Assembly (NCBI RefSeq): GCF_003626645.1
Contig: NZ_RBAM01000006.1
Coordinates: 186,001 to 250,000, forward strand
From: Streptomyces klenkii
GTDB taxonomy: Bacteria; Actinomycetota; Actinomycetes; Streptomycetales; Streptomycetaceae
DNA length: 64,000 nt
Reading direction: 5' to 3'
This document shows, piece by piece, positions 33,715 to 58,440 of the stretch. The notes under the pieces are model-generated. The model saw only the letters and a program-made list of their open reading frames with translations. It was not told the DNA's origin and ran no database searches. Each line of letters opens with the position of its first letter. Positions within the stretch are counted from its first letter, which is position 1. The position numbers and the translations under genes were made by a program.

Positions 33715-33798
33715 ACCATGACCCTTCGACATCTGAACCGTGACCGTTCGCAACCGGAACCACGACTGTTCGCAACCTGAACCATGACTGTTCGAAAG
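33711..33798. repeat. Four tandem 22-bp repeats between KAS III and thioesterase genes
   Basis: Four head-to-tail 22-bp units occupy 33711-33732, 33733-33754, 33755-33776 and 33777-33798. All share the core GAACC, then an ATG/GTG/ACG triplet, then AC and a TTCG four to five bases on. The first unit contains the stop codon of the KAS III-like gene; the fourth contains an in-frame ATG (33784) for the thioesterase. Because 22 is not a multiple of 3, the units do not encode a repeated peptide. A role in RNA structure, protein binding or recombination is possible. Confidence 0.9.
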
Positions 33799-33810
33799 GT
33801 GCACCCCTGC

Positions 33811-34530
33811 ATGTCCTCCCCGACTCCCCTGCTCTGCCTGCCCTTCGCCGGGGCGGGAGCGAGCTTCTTCCGCCCCTGGCGGGACCTCGCGGTCCCGGGT
33901 GTCCAGGTGCTGCCGGTGCAGTTGCCGGGCCGTGAACGCCGCATCGCGGAGCCTGCCCACCACGATGTGCACGAGGCGGCCGACAGCCTCCTGCCCGAGG
34001 TGCTCACGGCGGTCTCCGGTGCGGGCGAGGTCGCCCTGTTCGGCCACAGTCTCGGCGCGGTGGTGGCGTACGAACTGACGCGCCGGCTACAGGCGGACGG
34101 CACCGCGCGCGTGGCGCGGCTGTTCGTCAGCGGCAGCCCCGGCCCCTGGGCCCCGCGCGGGCAGCGCGCCACGGGCCTCGACGACGAGGCGTTCCTGGCG
34201 CGGGTAAAGGAGTTCGCGGGCTACCGGCACGAAGCCTTCGACGACCCGGAGATGCGCGCCCTGCTGCTGCCCACGCTGCGCTCGGACGTGGAGATGCACG
34301 AGAGCTACCGGCCGCGCGGCGAGGAGCCGGTCGCCGTACCGGTCACCTCGGTCCGGGGGCGGGACGACGCGCTGGTCTCGGCCGCCGACGCCGCCCAGTG
34401 GCGCGGCGCCACGAGCCTCGGCTTCGCCACGGCCGAACTGCCCGGTGGCCACATGTACCTCACCGAGAGCGCCCGTCCCCTGCTGGAGCTGATAGCCCGC
34501 TCACTGAACGGAACGGCCGTATGCGGCTGA
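33811..34530 (+). CDS. Type II thioesterase
   Basis: 239-residue alpha/beta hydrolase of the GrsT/RifR type, which normally removes misprimed acyl groups from carrier proteins. The nucleophile is Ser80 in GHSLGA, the acid lies in RGRDDAL and the base is His214 in GGHMYL. ATG 33811 follows AAAGGTG; an alternative ATG at 33784 lies inside the fourth 22-bp repeat and adds nine residues, so the start is not certain. It overlaps the following SDR gene by 10 bp. Because the last NRPS module lacks an A domain, a related function as aminoacyl shuttle between carriers (as SyrC and CmaE do) should also be considered. Confidence 0.9.
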   Translation: MSSPTPLLCLPFAGAGASFFRPWRDLAVPGVQVLPVQLPGRERRIAEPAHHDVHEAADSLLPEVLTAVSGAGEVALFGHSLGAVVAYELTRRLQADGTARVARLFVSGSPGPWAPRGQRATGLDDEAFLARVKEFAGYRHEAFDDPEMRALLLPTLRSDVEMHESYRPRGEEPVAVPVTSVRGRDDALVSAADAAQWRGATSLGFATAELPGGHMYLTESARPLLELIARSLNGTAVCG

Positions 34531-35345
34531 CCGGCCGGACGGCCCTGATCACGGGGGCGGCACGGGGCCTCGGCCGGGCCTGTGCCCTCCGCTTCGCCGA
34601 AGAGGGCGCGGACCTGGTGCTCTTCGACCTCGGGGAGCATCTCGACGAGGTGCCCTACGCCCTCGGCACCCCCGAACAGCTTGAGCACACCGCCGGGCTG
34701 TGCCGCAAGAGCGGCGCCGGCGTCCTGACCGCCACCGGCGACGTGCGCGACCCCGACACCGTCGCACGGGCCGTGGAGGCGGCCACCGACCGCTTCGGCC
34801 GCATCGACGTACTGGTCAACAACGCGGGGATCGCGGCTCCGTCGGGCAAGGACCTGCACCTCGTCGAAGAGCGCGAGTGGTCGGTGATGCTCGACGTCAA
34901 CCTCTCCGGCGCGTGGCGGATGACCAAGGCGGTGGTGCCGGGCATGCTCGCACGGCGATCCGGGTCCGTGGTCAACATCGCCTCCACCGCGGGCCTGGTC
35001 GGCTACCGGCACTTCGCCGGGTACGTGGCGTCCAAGCACGGGCTGATCGGCCTGACCCGGGCGGCGGCGCTCGACTACGCGCCCCTGAAGGTCCGGGTCA
35101 ACGCCGTGTGCCCCGGCTCCGTGCGGGACGACCCGCTGGTCGACGGGCGGATGCTGGGCGAGATCGCCCGCTCGCTCGACGTACCGGTGCACGAGCACGA
35201 AGAGACCTTCGTGCAGCGCCAGCCGTCCAACGAACTCGTCGAGCCGGACGACGTCGCGGCCGCCGCGCTCTGGCTGGCGAGCGACGAGTCCCGGCGGGTG
35301 ACCGGGTCAGTGATCACCGTGGACGGCGGCTTCACCGTCTGGTAG
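34521..35345 (+). CDS. Short-chain dehydrogenase/reductase
   Basis: 274-residue classical SDR with the cofactor loop TGAARGLG near the N-terminus, NNAG in the central strand and the catalytic pair Tyr168 and Lys172 in YVASK. Many residues follow the family pattern through the C-terminal VTGSVITVDGGF. An acidic residue at the end of the second strand (LVLFDLGE) points to NAD(H) rather than NADP(H). It overlaps the thioesterase gene by 10 bp and is followed after 85 bp by the A-T gene, so it may oxidise or reduce a carrier-bound amino acid or acyl group. The substrate is unknown. Confidence 0.9.
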   Translation: MRLTGRTALITGAARGLGRACALRFAEEGADLVLFDLGEHLDEVPYALGTPEQLEHTAGLCRKSGAGVLTATGDVRDPDTVARAVEAATDRFGRIDVLVNNAGIAAPSGKDLHLVEEREWSVMLDVNLSGAWRMTKAVVPGMLARRSGSVVNIASTAGLVGYRHFAGYVASKHGLIGLTRAAALDYAPLKVRVNAVCPGSVRDDPLVDGRMLGEIARSLDVPVHEHEETFVQRQPSNELVEPDDVAAAALWLASDESRRVTGSVITVDGGFTVW

Positions 35346-35430
35346 CCACGGCCCCGCGCCCGAGCCCCGGTCCGCACCTGAGTCCCAGTCCGAGTCCGAG
35401 TCCGCAGATTCGACGTCCGAGGAGCCCTAC

Positions 35431-38175
35431 GTGTCCAGCAGTGCCGCCGTGGAACCCGGTCGGGCGTGTCATGGTCTCGCCGTGCGCCTGCCGAGCGCTC
35501 CCCGGACCGATGAGTTGCAGGCGCGACTCACCCGGGCGACCGGCTGCCGGCCCGCGCTGAAGAACCTCCGGCTGTGGGCCGAGCCCGTCGGGCTTCCCAG
35601 CGGCGACCCCGTGGCTCTGCGCCGCCGGGCCGCCGAGTCACGGCGCGCGCTCGCGCCCGGCGGGCCCGGTCTGCGGGCCGTACTCCTGACCTACGACGAC
35701 GGCCCCGCCGATCTGGTCCTCGTGGCCCACCGCGCGGTGCTGGGGCGCGAGGGACTGGCCCGGCTGGCATCGGCGCTCACCGCTGCGGACGCGGCGCCGC
35801 CAGCCGTCGGCGAGCCGCCCGCGGCCTGCGAAGCACCCACCGCAACGCGGCGGTTGCCCGCCTGGGGCCTGGGCGATCCCGAGCGTACCGGAGCGCACGC
35901 CGCCGTCGCCCTGAACGTGCAGGCCCGGGCGTCCGACGAGGACCTGCTCGCGGCCGTGCCTCTCGTGCTCGCCCGCTACGAGGAGGGCGAGCGGCCGGGC
36001 ACGGGCGTCGTAAGGGAGGAAGAGGAGGAGTGCGGCGGGCCGCCGGACTTCCCGGACGGCGAGCGGCCCTCCGTGGGCACCGTGCTGACCCGCGCACGCC
36101 CGGGCCAGGTGTACGAGCCGTGTGCCGCACCGCTGTTCCCGCTGACCCTCTGGTGGGAGCGGGGCGAAGACGGCACCGTGCGCGGAGAGTGCCGTTTCGA
36201 CGAGGACGCGATGGCCTCTGAGATCGCCGTCCGCTTCGCCCTACAGGTGGTGCGTACGGCGGAGCGGCTCGGGAACCGCTCCCCCGGCGCCTGCGGAACC
36301 GACGGGGCGGCGACGGTGGCCGAAGCGGCCGGCATGACCGCGGAGGAGGCCACGGAGGTGCTGGCCGCGGGAGCGGCACCTCCTCCCGCGGGGCACACCC
36401 CGGTGACCGTCCACGCGGCGTTCGAGGCCGTGGCCGCCGCACAGCCCGAAGCCGTGGCGTACTCCGGGCCCGACGGCACGCTCGGGTACGCGGAGCTCGA
36501 CCGCCGGGCGGAGCACCGCGCACGGGCCCTGCGCCGGCTGGGAGCCGGCCCCGGCACCCTCATCGGCGTGTGCCTGGAGCGGGGCGCCGATCCGGTCACG
36601 GTCATGCTCGCCGTCCTCAAGTCGGGCGCCGCGTACGTCCCCATGGACGTGCGGCATCCGCGCGAGCGGCTCCGCAACACCGCCGAGGACGCCGGAGTCA
36701 CGGTCGTCGTGACCGGCGCGGCGGGCTTCCCGGCTCCGGCCGGCACCCGGGTGACGAGCCCCGAGGAACTGGACCGCATGGGGGACGACTGCCATGCGGA
36801 TGACGGGACCGGCTCCGGCCTGCGAGCGGCGCCGGAAGACCCGGCGTACGTCATCTTCACTTCGGGGTCGACGGGCCGGCCCAAGGGTGTTGTGGTCCCG
36901 CACCGCAACGTGTCCGCCCTCCTGGCCGCCACGCGGCACGACATGCGGCTGGGGCCGGGCGACGTGTGGACGTGGTTCCACTCCGGTGCCTTCGACTTCT
37001 CGGTCTGGGAGATCTGGGGCTGCCTGCTGACGGGCGGGCGGCTGGTCGCGGTCCCCTACTGGGCGTCGCGGGAGGCCGGGGAGTTCCGCGCGCTCCTCGC
37101 CGCGGAACGGGTCACCGTGCTCAGCCAGACCCCGTCCGCGTTCGCCCAGCTGATCGAGGCCGACCGGGGCGCCGCCGGGGACCTGGCCGTGCGGCTGGTG
37201 GTGCTGGGCGGCGAGCCGCTGGACGTCCGTGTCCTGAAGGGCTGGTTCGACCGCCACCCGCCCGCGCACTGCCGCGTGGTGAACATGTTCGGCATCACCG
37301 AGACGACGGTGCACGTGACGTCCCGGACCGTGACCGCCGGGGAGATGGTGCGGCGGTCCCGCTCGGTGGGCACCGCGCTGCCGGGCTGGTCAGTGTCCGT
37401 GCGCGACGCGGAGGGGCGGCCGGTGCCGTTCGGGGCGGCCGGAGAGATCTGGGTCGGGGGCACGGGGGTGGCGCTGCACTACCTGGGCCGCCCGGACCTG
37501 ACGGCGGAGCGCTTCGTCGAGGATCCCTTCGGAGGCGGGCGGATGTACCGCAGCGGGGATCGCGGCCGGCTGCGTCCGGACGGCGGACTCGACCACCTCG
37601 GCCGCATGGACAACCAGGTCCAGCTGCGGGGGTTCCGCATCGAACTGGACGAGATCCGGGCCGGGCTGCTCGAACACCCCGCCGTGCGGGCGGCCGGCGT
37701 CGTCATGGCGGCCGGCCCCGACGGCGACCCGGCGGGCGCCCGGCTGGACGCCTACGTGGTGCTCGGCGCCCCCGCCTCACCGGGCGGGATCCGCGGCAGC
37801 CTCGGCCGGACGCTCCCGGACTACATGGTTCCGAGCACCGTCACGGTCGTCGAGGAGCTGCCGCTCACCGTCAACGGCAAGGTGGACACGGCGCGCCTGC
37901 CCCCGCCGGCACTGGGGAGCGCGGACGACGGCACCGCCGAAGCGGCGGCGCCCGGCGGCGAGGGACCGGTCCACGTGATCCTGGACATCTGGCGGCGGGT
38001 TCTCGGCACCGCCGTGACCGCGGACGACGACTTCTTCGAACTCGGCGGCAACTCGCTGCTGGCCGTACGCATCTCGGCCGCGATGCGGGACGCGGGCCTG
38101 CCCTCGGTCGGCCTGCGCGAGTTCTACCTCAATCCGACCGTGCGCGGGCTCGAAGCGGCGATGACGGCGCGGTGA
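35431..38175 (+). CDS. Stand-alone NRPS protein: decayed C, A (Thr-like), T
   Basis: 914 residues from GTG 35431 (GAGGAG upstream). Residues 1 to about 300 look like a shrunken condensation domain: the position of the catalytic HHxxxDG reads AHRAVLGREG and much of the fold is missing, so it should be inactive. A complete A domain follows (about 315-830, SGSTGRPKG near 479), then a T domain (GGNSLLAV near 870). The A pocket reads DFWSVGMVHK, two changes from the threonine code DFWNIGMVHK, so a threonine-like substrate is most likely; diaminopropionate cannot be excluded. There is no docking partner module, epimerase or TE. It is the obvious source of an aminoacyl group for the A-less final module of the NRPS. 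It overlaps the exporter gene by 4 bp. Confidence 0.9.
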   Translation: MSSSAAVEPGRACHGLAVRLPSAPRTDELQARLTRATGCRPALKNLRLWAEPVGLPSGDPVALRRRAAESRRALAPGGPGLRAVLLTYDDGPADLVLVAHRAVLGREGLARLASALTAADAAPPAVGEPPAACEAPTATRRLPAWGLGDPERTGAHAAVALNVQARASDEDLLAAVPLVLARYEEGERPGTGVVREEEEECGGPPDFPDGERPSVGTVLTRARPGQVYEPCAAPLFPLTLWWERGEDGTVRGECRFDEDAMASEIAVRFALQVVRTAERLGNRSPGACGTDGAATVAEAAGMTAEEATEVLAAGAAPPPAGHTPVTVHAAFEAVAAAQPEAVAYSGPDGTLGYAELDRRAEHRARALRRLGAGPGTLIGVCLERGADPVTVMLAVLKSGAAYVPMDVRHPRERLRNTAEDAGVTVVVTGAAGFPAPAGTRVTSPEELDRMGDDCHADDGTGSGLRAAPEDPAYVIFTSGSTGRPKGVVVPHRNVSALLAATRHDMRLGPGDVWTWFHSGAFDFSVWEIWGCLLTGGRLVAVPYWASREAGEFRALLAAERVTVLSQTPSAFAQLIEADRGAAGDLAVRLVVLGGEPLDVRVLKGWFDRHPPAHCRVVNMFGITETTVHVTSRTVTAGEMVRRSRSVGTALPGWSVSVRDAEGRPVPFGAAGEIWVGGTGVALHYLGRPDLTAERFVEDPFGGGRMYRSGDRGRLRPDGGLDHLGRMDNQVQLRGFRIELDEIRAGLLEHPAVRAAGVVMAAGPDGDPAGARLDAYVVLGAPASPGGIRGSLGRTLPDYMVPSTVTVVEELPLTVNGKVDTARLPPPALGSADDGTAEAAAPGGEGPVHVILDIWRRVLGTAVTADDDFFELGGNSLLAVRISAAMRDAGLPSVGLREFYLNPTVRGLEAAMTAR

Positions 38176-39446
38176 AGCCGCTCGGGGCGGGCCTCGGGAG
38201 ATTCGGGAGCTTCGGGAGACTCGGGACGGGGTTCGGGCTGATCTGGACCGCCGTCACGGTCTCCGGCCTCGGCGACGGCATGCGCTTCATCGCGCTCCCG
38301 CTGCTCGCCGCGCAGGTGACCGACGACCCCCGGCAGGTCGCGGCCGTGACCCTGGCCGAGCAGCTGCCGTGGCTGCTGGTCGGCCTGATCGCCGGGGCGC
38401 TGGCGGACCGGCTCGACCGGCGGCGGGTCCTGTGGACGGTCGACTTCGCCAGGGCCCTGGTCGCGGGTGCGCTGGCCGCCTCCATCGCGTCCGGCAGACC
38501 TTCCGTTCCGCTGCTCGCCGCCGCCGGATTCCTGCTGTGCTGCGGGCAGACGCTCTACACCGGCGCCTGGTCCGCGGTCGTTCCGGCGATCGTGGCGGAG
38601 CCGGAGGCCCGGATCCGCGCCAACGCGGCCCTCCAGTCCGGTGCCCTGGTCACCGCCACACTGCTCGCCCCGCCGCTGGGTGCGCTGCTGTTCGCCATCG
38701 CCCCTGCCCTGCCGATCGGCGTCGACGCGGTGTCCTTCGCCGTCGCCGCCGCCCTGGTCTTCGTGCTCCGCGGGGACTTCAGCGCCCGGATCCCGGACGC
38801 TCCGCGTAAGCCGGGTGAGCCTGGTGCGGTGCGGGGCCTGCGTAGGGACGTGGCCGAGGGCGTCGGATGGCTCCGGCGGCAACCCGTGCTGCGGCGGCTG
38901 TGCCTGGTGGCCGGGGCCACGAACTTCGTCACCACCGGCATGATCGCGGTCCTGGTGCTGTACGCGAGGGACGTGCTCGGCCTCGACGGGCTCGGCTACG
39001 GGCTGCTGATCGCCGCGTTCTCGGTCGGCGGCGTGAGCGGAGCGGCGGCCGCGCCCCGCCTGGTGCGGCGGTTCGGCACGCGCCGGGTCCTCCTGTCGGC
39101 CGTCACCGGCTCGGCGGTGACCGCCGCCGCCGCGGGCGCCGCCCCGGCCGCACTCGTCGCGGGCTGCTGCGTCGCCGGATACGGCGCCATGTCCCTGATC
39201 TGGGAGATCACGGCGGTGACGCTGCGCCAGCAGCTCGTGCCCGCGGAACTGCTGGGCCGGGTCAGCATGTCGTACCAACTCGTCAGCAACGGCGCCGGCG
39301 CCCTCGGCGCGGCCACGGGCGGCGTACTGGCCCAACTGGCCGGACTACGCACGCCTTTCCTAGCCGGGGCCGCGGTACTGGCGCTTGCGGCCCTCGCCAC
39401 GGCCCGGGCCACCGACGCGTCACCGCCGTCGTCAGCAGAGCGGTAG
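38172..39446 (+). CDS. MFS exporter (EntS-like)
   Basis: 424-residue, twelve-helix major facilitator of the drug/siderophore exporter type (EntS and related permeases). Visible features are ALADRLDRRRVLW after helix 2, a mid-protein charged loop, and GYGAMSLIWEITAVTLRQQL in the second half. GTG 38172 overlaps the stop of the A-T gene by 4 bp; the first 20 residues are a Gly/Phe repeat from a short DNA repeat, so a slightly later start is possible. As the last gene of the sbnA operon it probably exports the finished product. Its 3' end overlaps the remains of a macro-domain gene on the other strand. Confidence 0.88.
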   Translation: MKPLGAGLGRFGSFGRLGTGFGLIWTAVTVSGLGDGMRFIALPLLAAQVTDDPRQVAAVTLAEQLPWLLVGLIAGALADRLDRRRVLWTVDFARALVAGALAASIASGRPSVPLLAAAGFLLCCGQTLYTGAWSAVVPAIVAEPEARIRANAALQSGALVTATLLAPPLGALLFAIAPALPIGVDAVSFAVAAALVFVLRGDFSARIPDAPRKPGEPGAVRGLRRDVAEGVGWLRRQPVLRRLCLVAGATNFVTTGMIAVLVLYARDVLGLDGLGYGLLIAAFSVGGVSGAAAAPRLVRRFGTRRVLLSAVTGSAVTAAAAGAAPAALVAGCCVAGYGAMSLIWEITAVTLRQQLVPAELLGRVSMSYQLVSNGAGALGAATGGVLAQLAGLRTPFLAGAAVLALAALATARATDASPPSSAER

Positions 39447-39669
39447 ATCCGCCTGCGCGGCGAACGCCTCGTACGCCCGCTCGTCGAAGAGGACGAAGCG
39501 GACCTCCTCCACGTTCGTTTCCGCCTGCCGCCGCGTCCTCCACCGGCCGGCGGTAGACGCCCGTCGAGATCGCCGGGAACGCCGCTGTCCGCGCACCCAG
39601 CTCATCCGCCACCCGCAGCGACTCCCGGTGGCAGGAGGCCAGCAGGTCCGAGCGGTCCTCCTCAACGGA
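39432..39669 (-). pseudogene. Remnant of a macro-domain (ADP-ribose binding) gene
   Basis: The minus strand encodes, in one frame, EDRSDLLASCHRESL and the stretch ending ARTAAFPAISTGVY, then, after a small deletion and frame change near 39524-39545, VEEVRFVLFDERAYEAFAAQ in another frame. Together they match the C-terminal half of actinobacterial macro-domain (O-acetyl-ADP-ribose deacetylase-like) proteins. The N-terminal half is absent: an in-frame stop lies just upstream and the CRISPR array begins 25 bp further on. It is therefore a truncated and frameshifted remnant. Confidence 0.75.
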
Positions 39670-39694
39670 CGGGCAGGCTCAGCATCGCGCCAGG

Positions 39695-39844
39695 GGATCA
39701 TCCCCGCGGGCGCGGGGAGCAGCCCACCTCCGGCAAGGTTCTCTTCCTCCGCCAGGGGTCATCCCCGCGGGCGCGGGGAGCAGACGCTCCATGGCGGACC
39801 TGCCTCTTCGTGAGAGGGGTCATCCCCGCGGGCGCGGGGAGCAG
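39695..39844 (-). CRISPR. Three-repeat CRISPR array, type I-E-like, no cas genes in window
   Basis: Repeats of 28 bp lie at 39695-39722, 39756-39783 and 39817-39844, separated by two unrelated 33-bp spacers; the period is exactly 61 bp. The core CCCCGCGGGCGCGGGG is a palindrome, and the ends are those of actinobacterial type I-E repeats. In the usual orientation the array reads on the minus strand, because the repeat at 39695-39722 has one changed base, as expected at the trailer end. The AT-richer DNA from 39845 to about 39910, containing TTTTCTGACTACTTT, is the likely leader. The remaining bases to 40016 hold nothing else I can recognise. Confidence 0.9.
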
Positions 39845-40016
39845 AGTTCGTGACCTGGGCATCCTTCCACGCTCACCCCGTTTTCTGACTACTTTCCGAG
39901 ATTCCGGCAAAGCACGCATCCAGCAGATAAGAGGATGCAGCACGTCACAGCCCGCCGCGCCTCCCCGGCGGCATGCTGTCGGCCGCAATGCGCGCCCGCG
40001 GCACTGCACCACGCGT

Positions 40017-42068
40017 TCAGGTCCAGTACACGGGGCTGCCCGACGGGACGGGCGCGACCGGGCGGTCGCCGAATGCGCTCCATGGGAGCCAGCCGCCGGG
40101 CCGGGCCTGGACACGGGTGCGCAGCCGGCCTTCGGTGGTGACGGCGAAGACGTGGATCCGTCCGGTGGCGTCGGCCACAGCTGTCGGCGGGGCGGCGAGC
40201 CGGACGCCGGGCTCGCCGAAGTCGTCAGCGGCATCCCAGCCGCCGGAGGTGACCTGCCGGCGGTGGCTGAGCGGGGAGCCGCCGGGGGACAGGGCGAAGC
40301 CTTCGAGCCTGCCGTCGGCGTCGGGGACGAGCACCGGGGCCCCGGCGGTCCAGCCGGACACCGGTTGCCAGTCGTCCCAGCCTCCGCTCGGCACGGTCTG
40401 ACGCCGGGAGAACGCTGCCGGACCGGACGGAGCCGATGCGGCGACGGTGAGCCTGCCGCTGCCGTCGCGGGACACGCGCGGCGCGGTGCCGGCCGCCGTG
40501 CCGAAGCGGCTCCACTGCGCCCAGGGGCCGTTGGGCGTCTCCTGCCACCGGTGGTAGATGCCTTCGCCACCGGGTGCGAGGGCGAAGACCTCCAGCCGTC
40601 CGTCGGCGTTGGCGGCGACGACGGGCGGTGCGCCCGCGGGCCCGCCGAAGCCGCCGTCCCACGGCTCCCACGTCAGCGACCCGGGTGAGCTCTGCCGCCG
40701 CCGGGCGATGGCAGTGCCGCCGGGGCCCAGTGCGAAGGCCTCGAGCCTGCCGTCGGCGTTGCGGGCGACGGCCGGGGCTGCGCCTGCCGCGCCGCCGAAC
40801 ACCTCCCAGTCGTACCAGCCGCCGTCCGGCCGCTGCACCCGGTGGTGCAGGCCGGCACCGCCCGGGTCGAGGGAGAACACCTCCAGCCTGCCGTCGGCGT
40901 TGCGGCCGAGGGTGGGCACCGCCCCGGCCGGTCCGCCGAACGACTCCCACGGCGACCAGGTGTCGGACTGCGGGCCGAGCTGGACGCGGCGCAGCAACGC
41001 GCCGTCGCCCGCGTCCAGCGCGAACACGGTCAGACGGCCGTCGACGTCCAGGCCGGCGACGGGGTTGTCAGCGCTCTGCCAGGGCGGCGGTACGTCCCGC
41101 CACTGCAAGGGGGCGAGACGCAGGCCCTGGTGGAACCATCCCGCGGCACTGGCGTGCCACTCCTGCCCGTCGGTGACCACCTCGACCGCATGACCGGGCA
41201 CGTGGCCCGCGTACCCGTCGAGGCCGAAGGAGAACGGGTTCCGGGACGCGAACACGTCGGTGCCGTCGTAGCCGTTGCGGGGCCCGATGAACAGGTAGTA
41301 CCAGCCGCCCCGTTCGACGACGAAGGGCGACTCGGTGACCGACACCGTCGCCTCGGTGGTCGCGTCCGTGAACGCGATTCCCGGTTCGCTCCAGTGCACC
41401 AGGTCATCGGAGCGCCGGAAGGCCACCACGTGCCGGCCGCCCCCACCGTTCCCGCCCCCAGCGTCCTGACCGGACAGTTCGGTGTAGTACATGACCCACT
41501 GGCCGGCGATCCTCACCACCATCGGGTCGCGCGCCACGCGTCCCCGGAAGAGCGGGCCGCCCGGAACGCGCGTCCAGGTGAACAGGTCGGTCGAGGTGGC
41601 GAGGTTGATGGCGGCGCCGCTCCGCCCGCCGGCGGCGTAGAACATCCAGTACGTACCGCCCGCCTCGATGACGTGCGGTGCCCACAGGTGTTCCTCGCCG
41701 AAGTACGCCGGGTCGGCGGTCAGCGCGTCGGGGTGCGTGGTCCACGGTCCGGACGGATCCGGGGCGGAGGCGTGGGCGAAGGAGACCTCGGCCGCGCTGT
41801 CGGGGGCCCGGCCGGGCGGCGCGACGGCTCCGGTGATGCCGAACAGGTGCCAGCGGCCGGCCGCCTTGATCAGCGTGTGGTCGTTGAGGTAGCGCCGTCC
41901 ACCGGGAGTGGACGGATCGTAGACGTGCGCGAAGGGCCCTGCGCCGATCCACTGGTGGGGCGGGGGCGACGCGGCACCGGCGACCGCGCCGCCCCCGGCC
42001 TCCAGCACTGCGAGTGCGCCTGCCGCGGCGCAGCCCTGGAGCAGACGGCGTCTGCTGATCGGATGCAT
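40017..42068 (-). CDS. Secreted GH43-like protein with C-terminal lectin-like propeller repeats
   Basis: 683 residues. The N-terminus has a twin-arginine signal (SRRRLLQ, then a hydrophobic stretch ending near AVAGAAS), so it should be exported folded. Residues about 50-330 resemble the five-bladed propeller glycosidases of the GH43 group (YDPSTPGGRRYLNDHTLI, EEHLWAPHVIEAGGTYWMFY, ARDPMVVRIAGQWVMYYT, TESPFV). Residues about 335-683 contain about seven repeats of 45-50 residues with NADGRLEVFAL, Pro-Gly-Gly and Trp-x-x-Trp, like the PLL-type sugar-binding beta-propellers of actinobacteria. ATG 42068 follows GGGAGGA. It is not an NRPS or PKS tailoring gene and separates the two systems. The sugar substrate is unknown. 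Confidence 0.8.
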   Translation of the reverse strand: MHPISRRRLLQGCAAAGALAVLEAGGGAVAGAASPPPHQWIGAGPFAHVYDPSTPGGRRYLNDHTLIKAAGRWHLFGITGAVAPPGRAPDSAAEVSFAHASAPDPSGPWTTHPDALTADPAYFGEEHLWAPHVIEAGGTYWMFYAAGGRSGAAINLATSTDLFTWTRVPGGPLFRGRVARDPMVVRIAGQWVMYYTELSGQDAGGGNGGGGRHVVAFRRSDDLVHWSEPGIAFTDATTEATVSVTESPFVVERGGWYYLFIGPRNGYDGTDVFASRNPFSFGLDGYAGHVPGHAVEVVTDGQEWHASAAGWFHQGLRLAPLQWRDVPPPWQSADNPVAGLDVDGRLTVFALDAGDGALLRRVQLGPQSDTWSPWESFGGPAGAVPTLGRNADGRLEVFSLDPGGAGLHHRVQRPDGGWYDWEVFGGAAGAAPAVARNADGRLEAFALGPGGTAIARRRQSSPGSLTWEPWDGGFGGPAGAPPVVAANADGRLEVFALAPGGEGIYHRWQETPNGPWAQWSRFGTAAGTAPRVSRDGSGRLTVAASAPSGPAAFSRRQTVPSGGWDDWQPVSGWTAGAPVLVPDADGRLEGFALSPGGSPLSHRRQVTSGGWDAADDFGEPGVRLAAPPTAVADATGRIHVFAVTTEGRLRTRVQARPGGWLPWSAFGDRPVAPVPSGSPVYWT

Positions 42069-42180
42069 GAGTCCTCCCGCGGGGATGCCACGGCATGACG
42101 GTGACCGCCGCCGCGAACCGGCAGGGTGGACGCTAGCCACGGCTGCCCGGGGAGGGCACCGGGAACGCTACGGATTGACG

Positions 42181-42222
42181 ACGGGAGCCCGTCCTCGCGC
42201 TTCTGCGAGGACGGGCTCCCGT
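42181..42222. terminator. Strong hairpin downstream of the PKS genes
   Basis: Perfect 18-bp arms (ACGGGAGCCCGTCCTCGC at 42181-42198 and its complement at 42205-42222) flank a 6-nt loop. It begins 17 bp beyond the stop codon of the last PKS gene and lies upstream of the glycosidase gene on the same strand, so it should end PKS transcription and insulate the next gene. No T-run follows on either strand. Confidence 0.8.
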
Positions 42223-42238
42223 TCGTTGCGGCGGGGGC

Positions 42239-58419
<16,181 letters not shown>

Positions 58420-58440
58420 TTCTTTCCTTCCGGCATGCAT

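Noticed and set aside
33333..34172. Minus-strand frame through the 22-bp repeats encoding repetitive peptide
   Set aside because: It is antisense to the KAS III and thioesterase genes; the apparent peptide repeat only reflects the DNA repeat.
39698..40570. Open frame across the CRISPR array and the end of the glycosidase gene
   Set aside because: It translates the repeats and antisense DNA and has no ribosome site or family resemblance.
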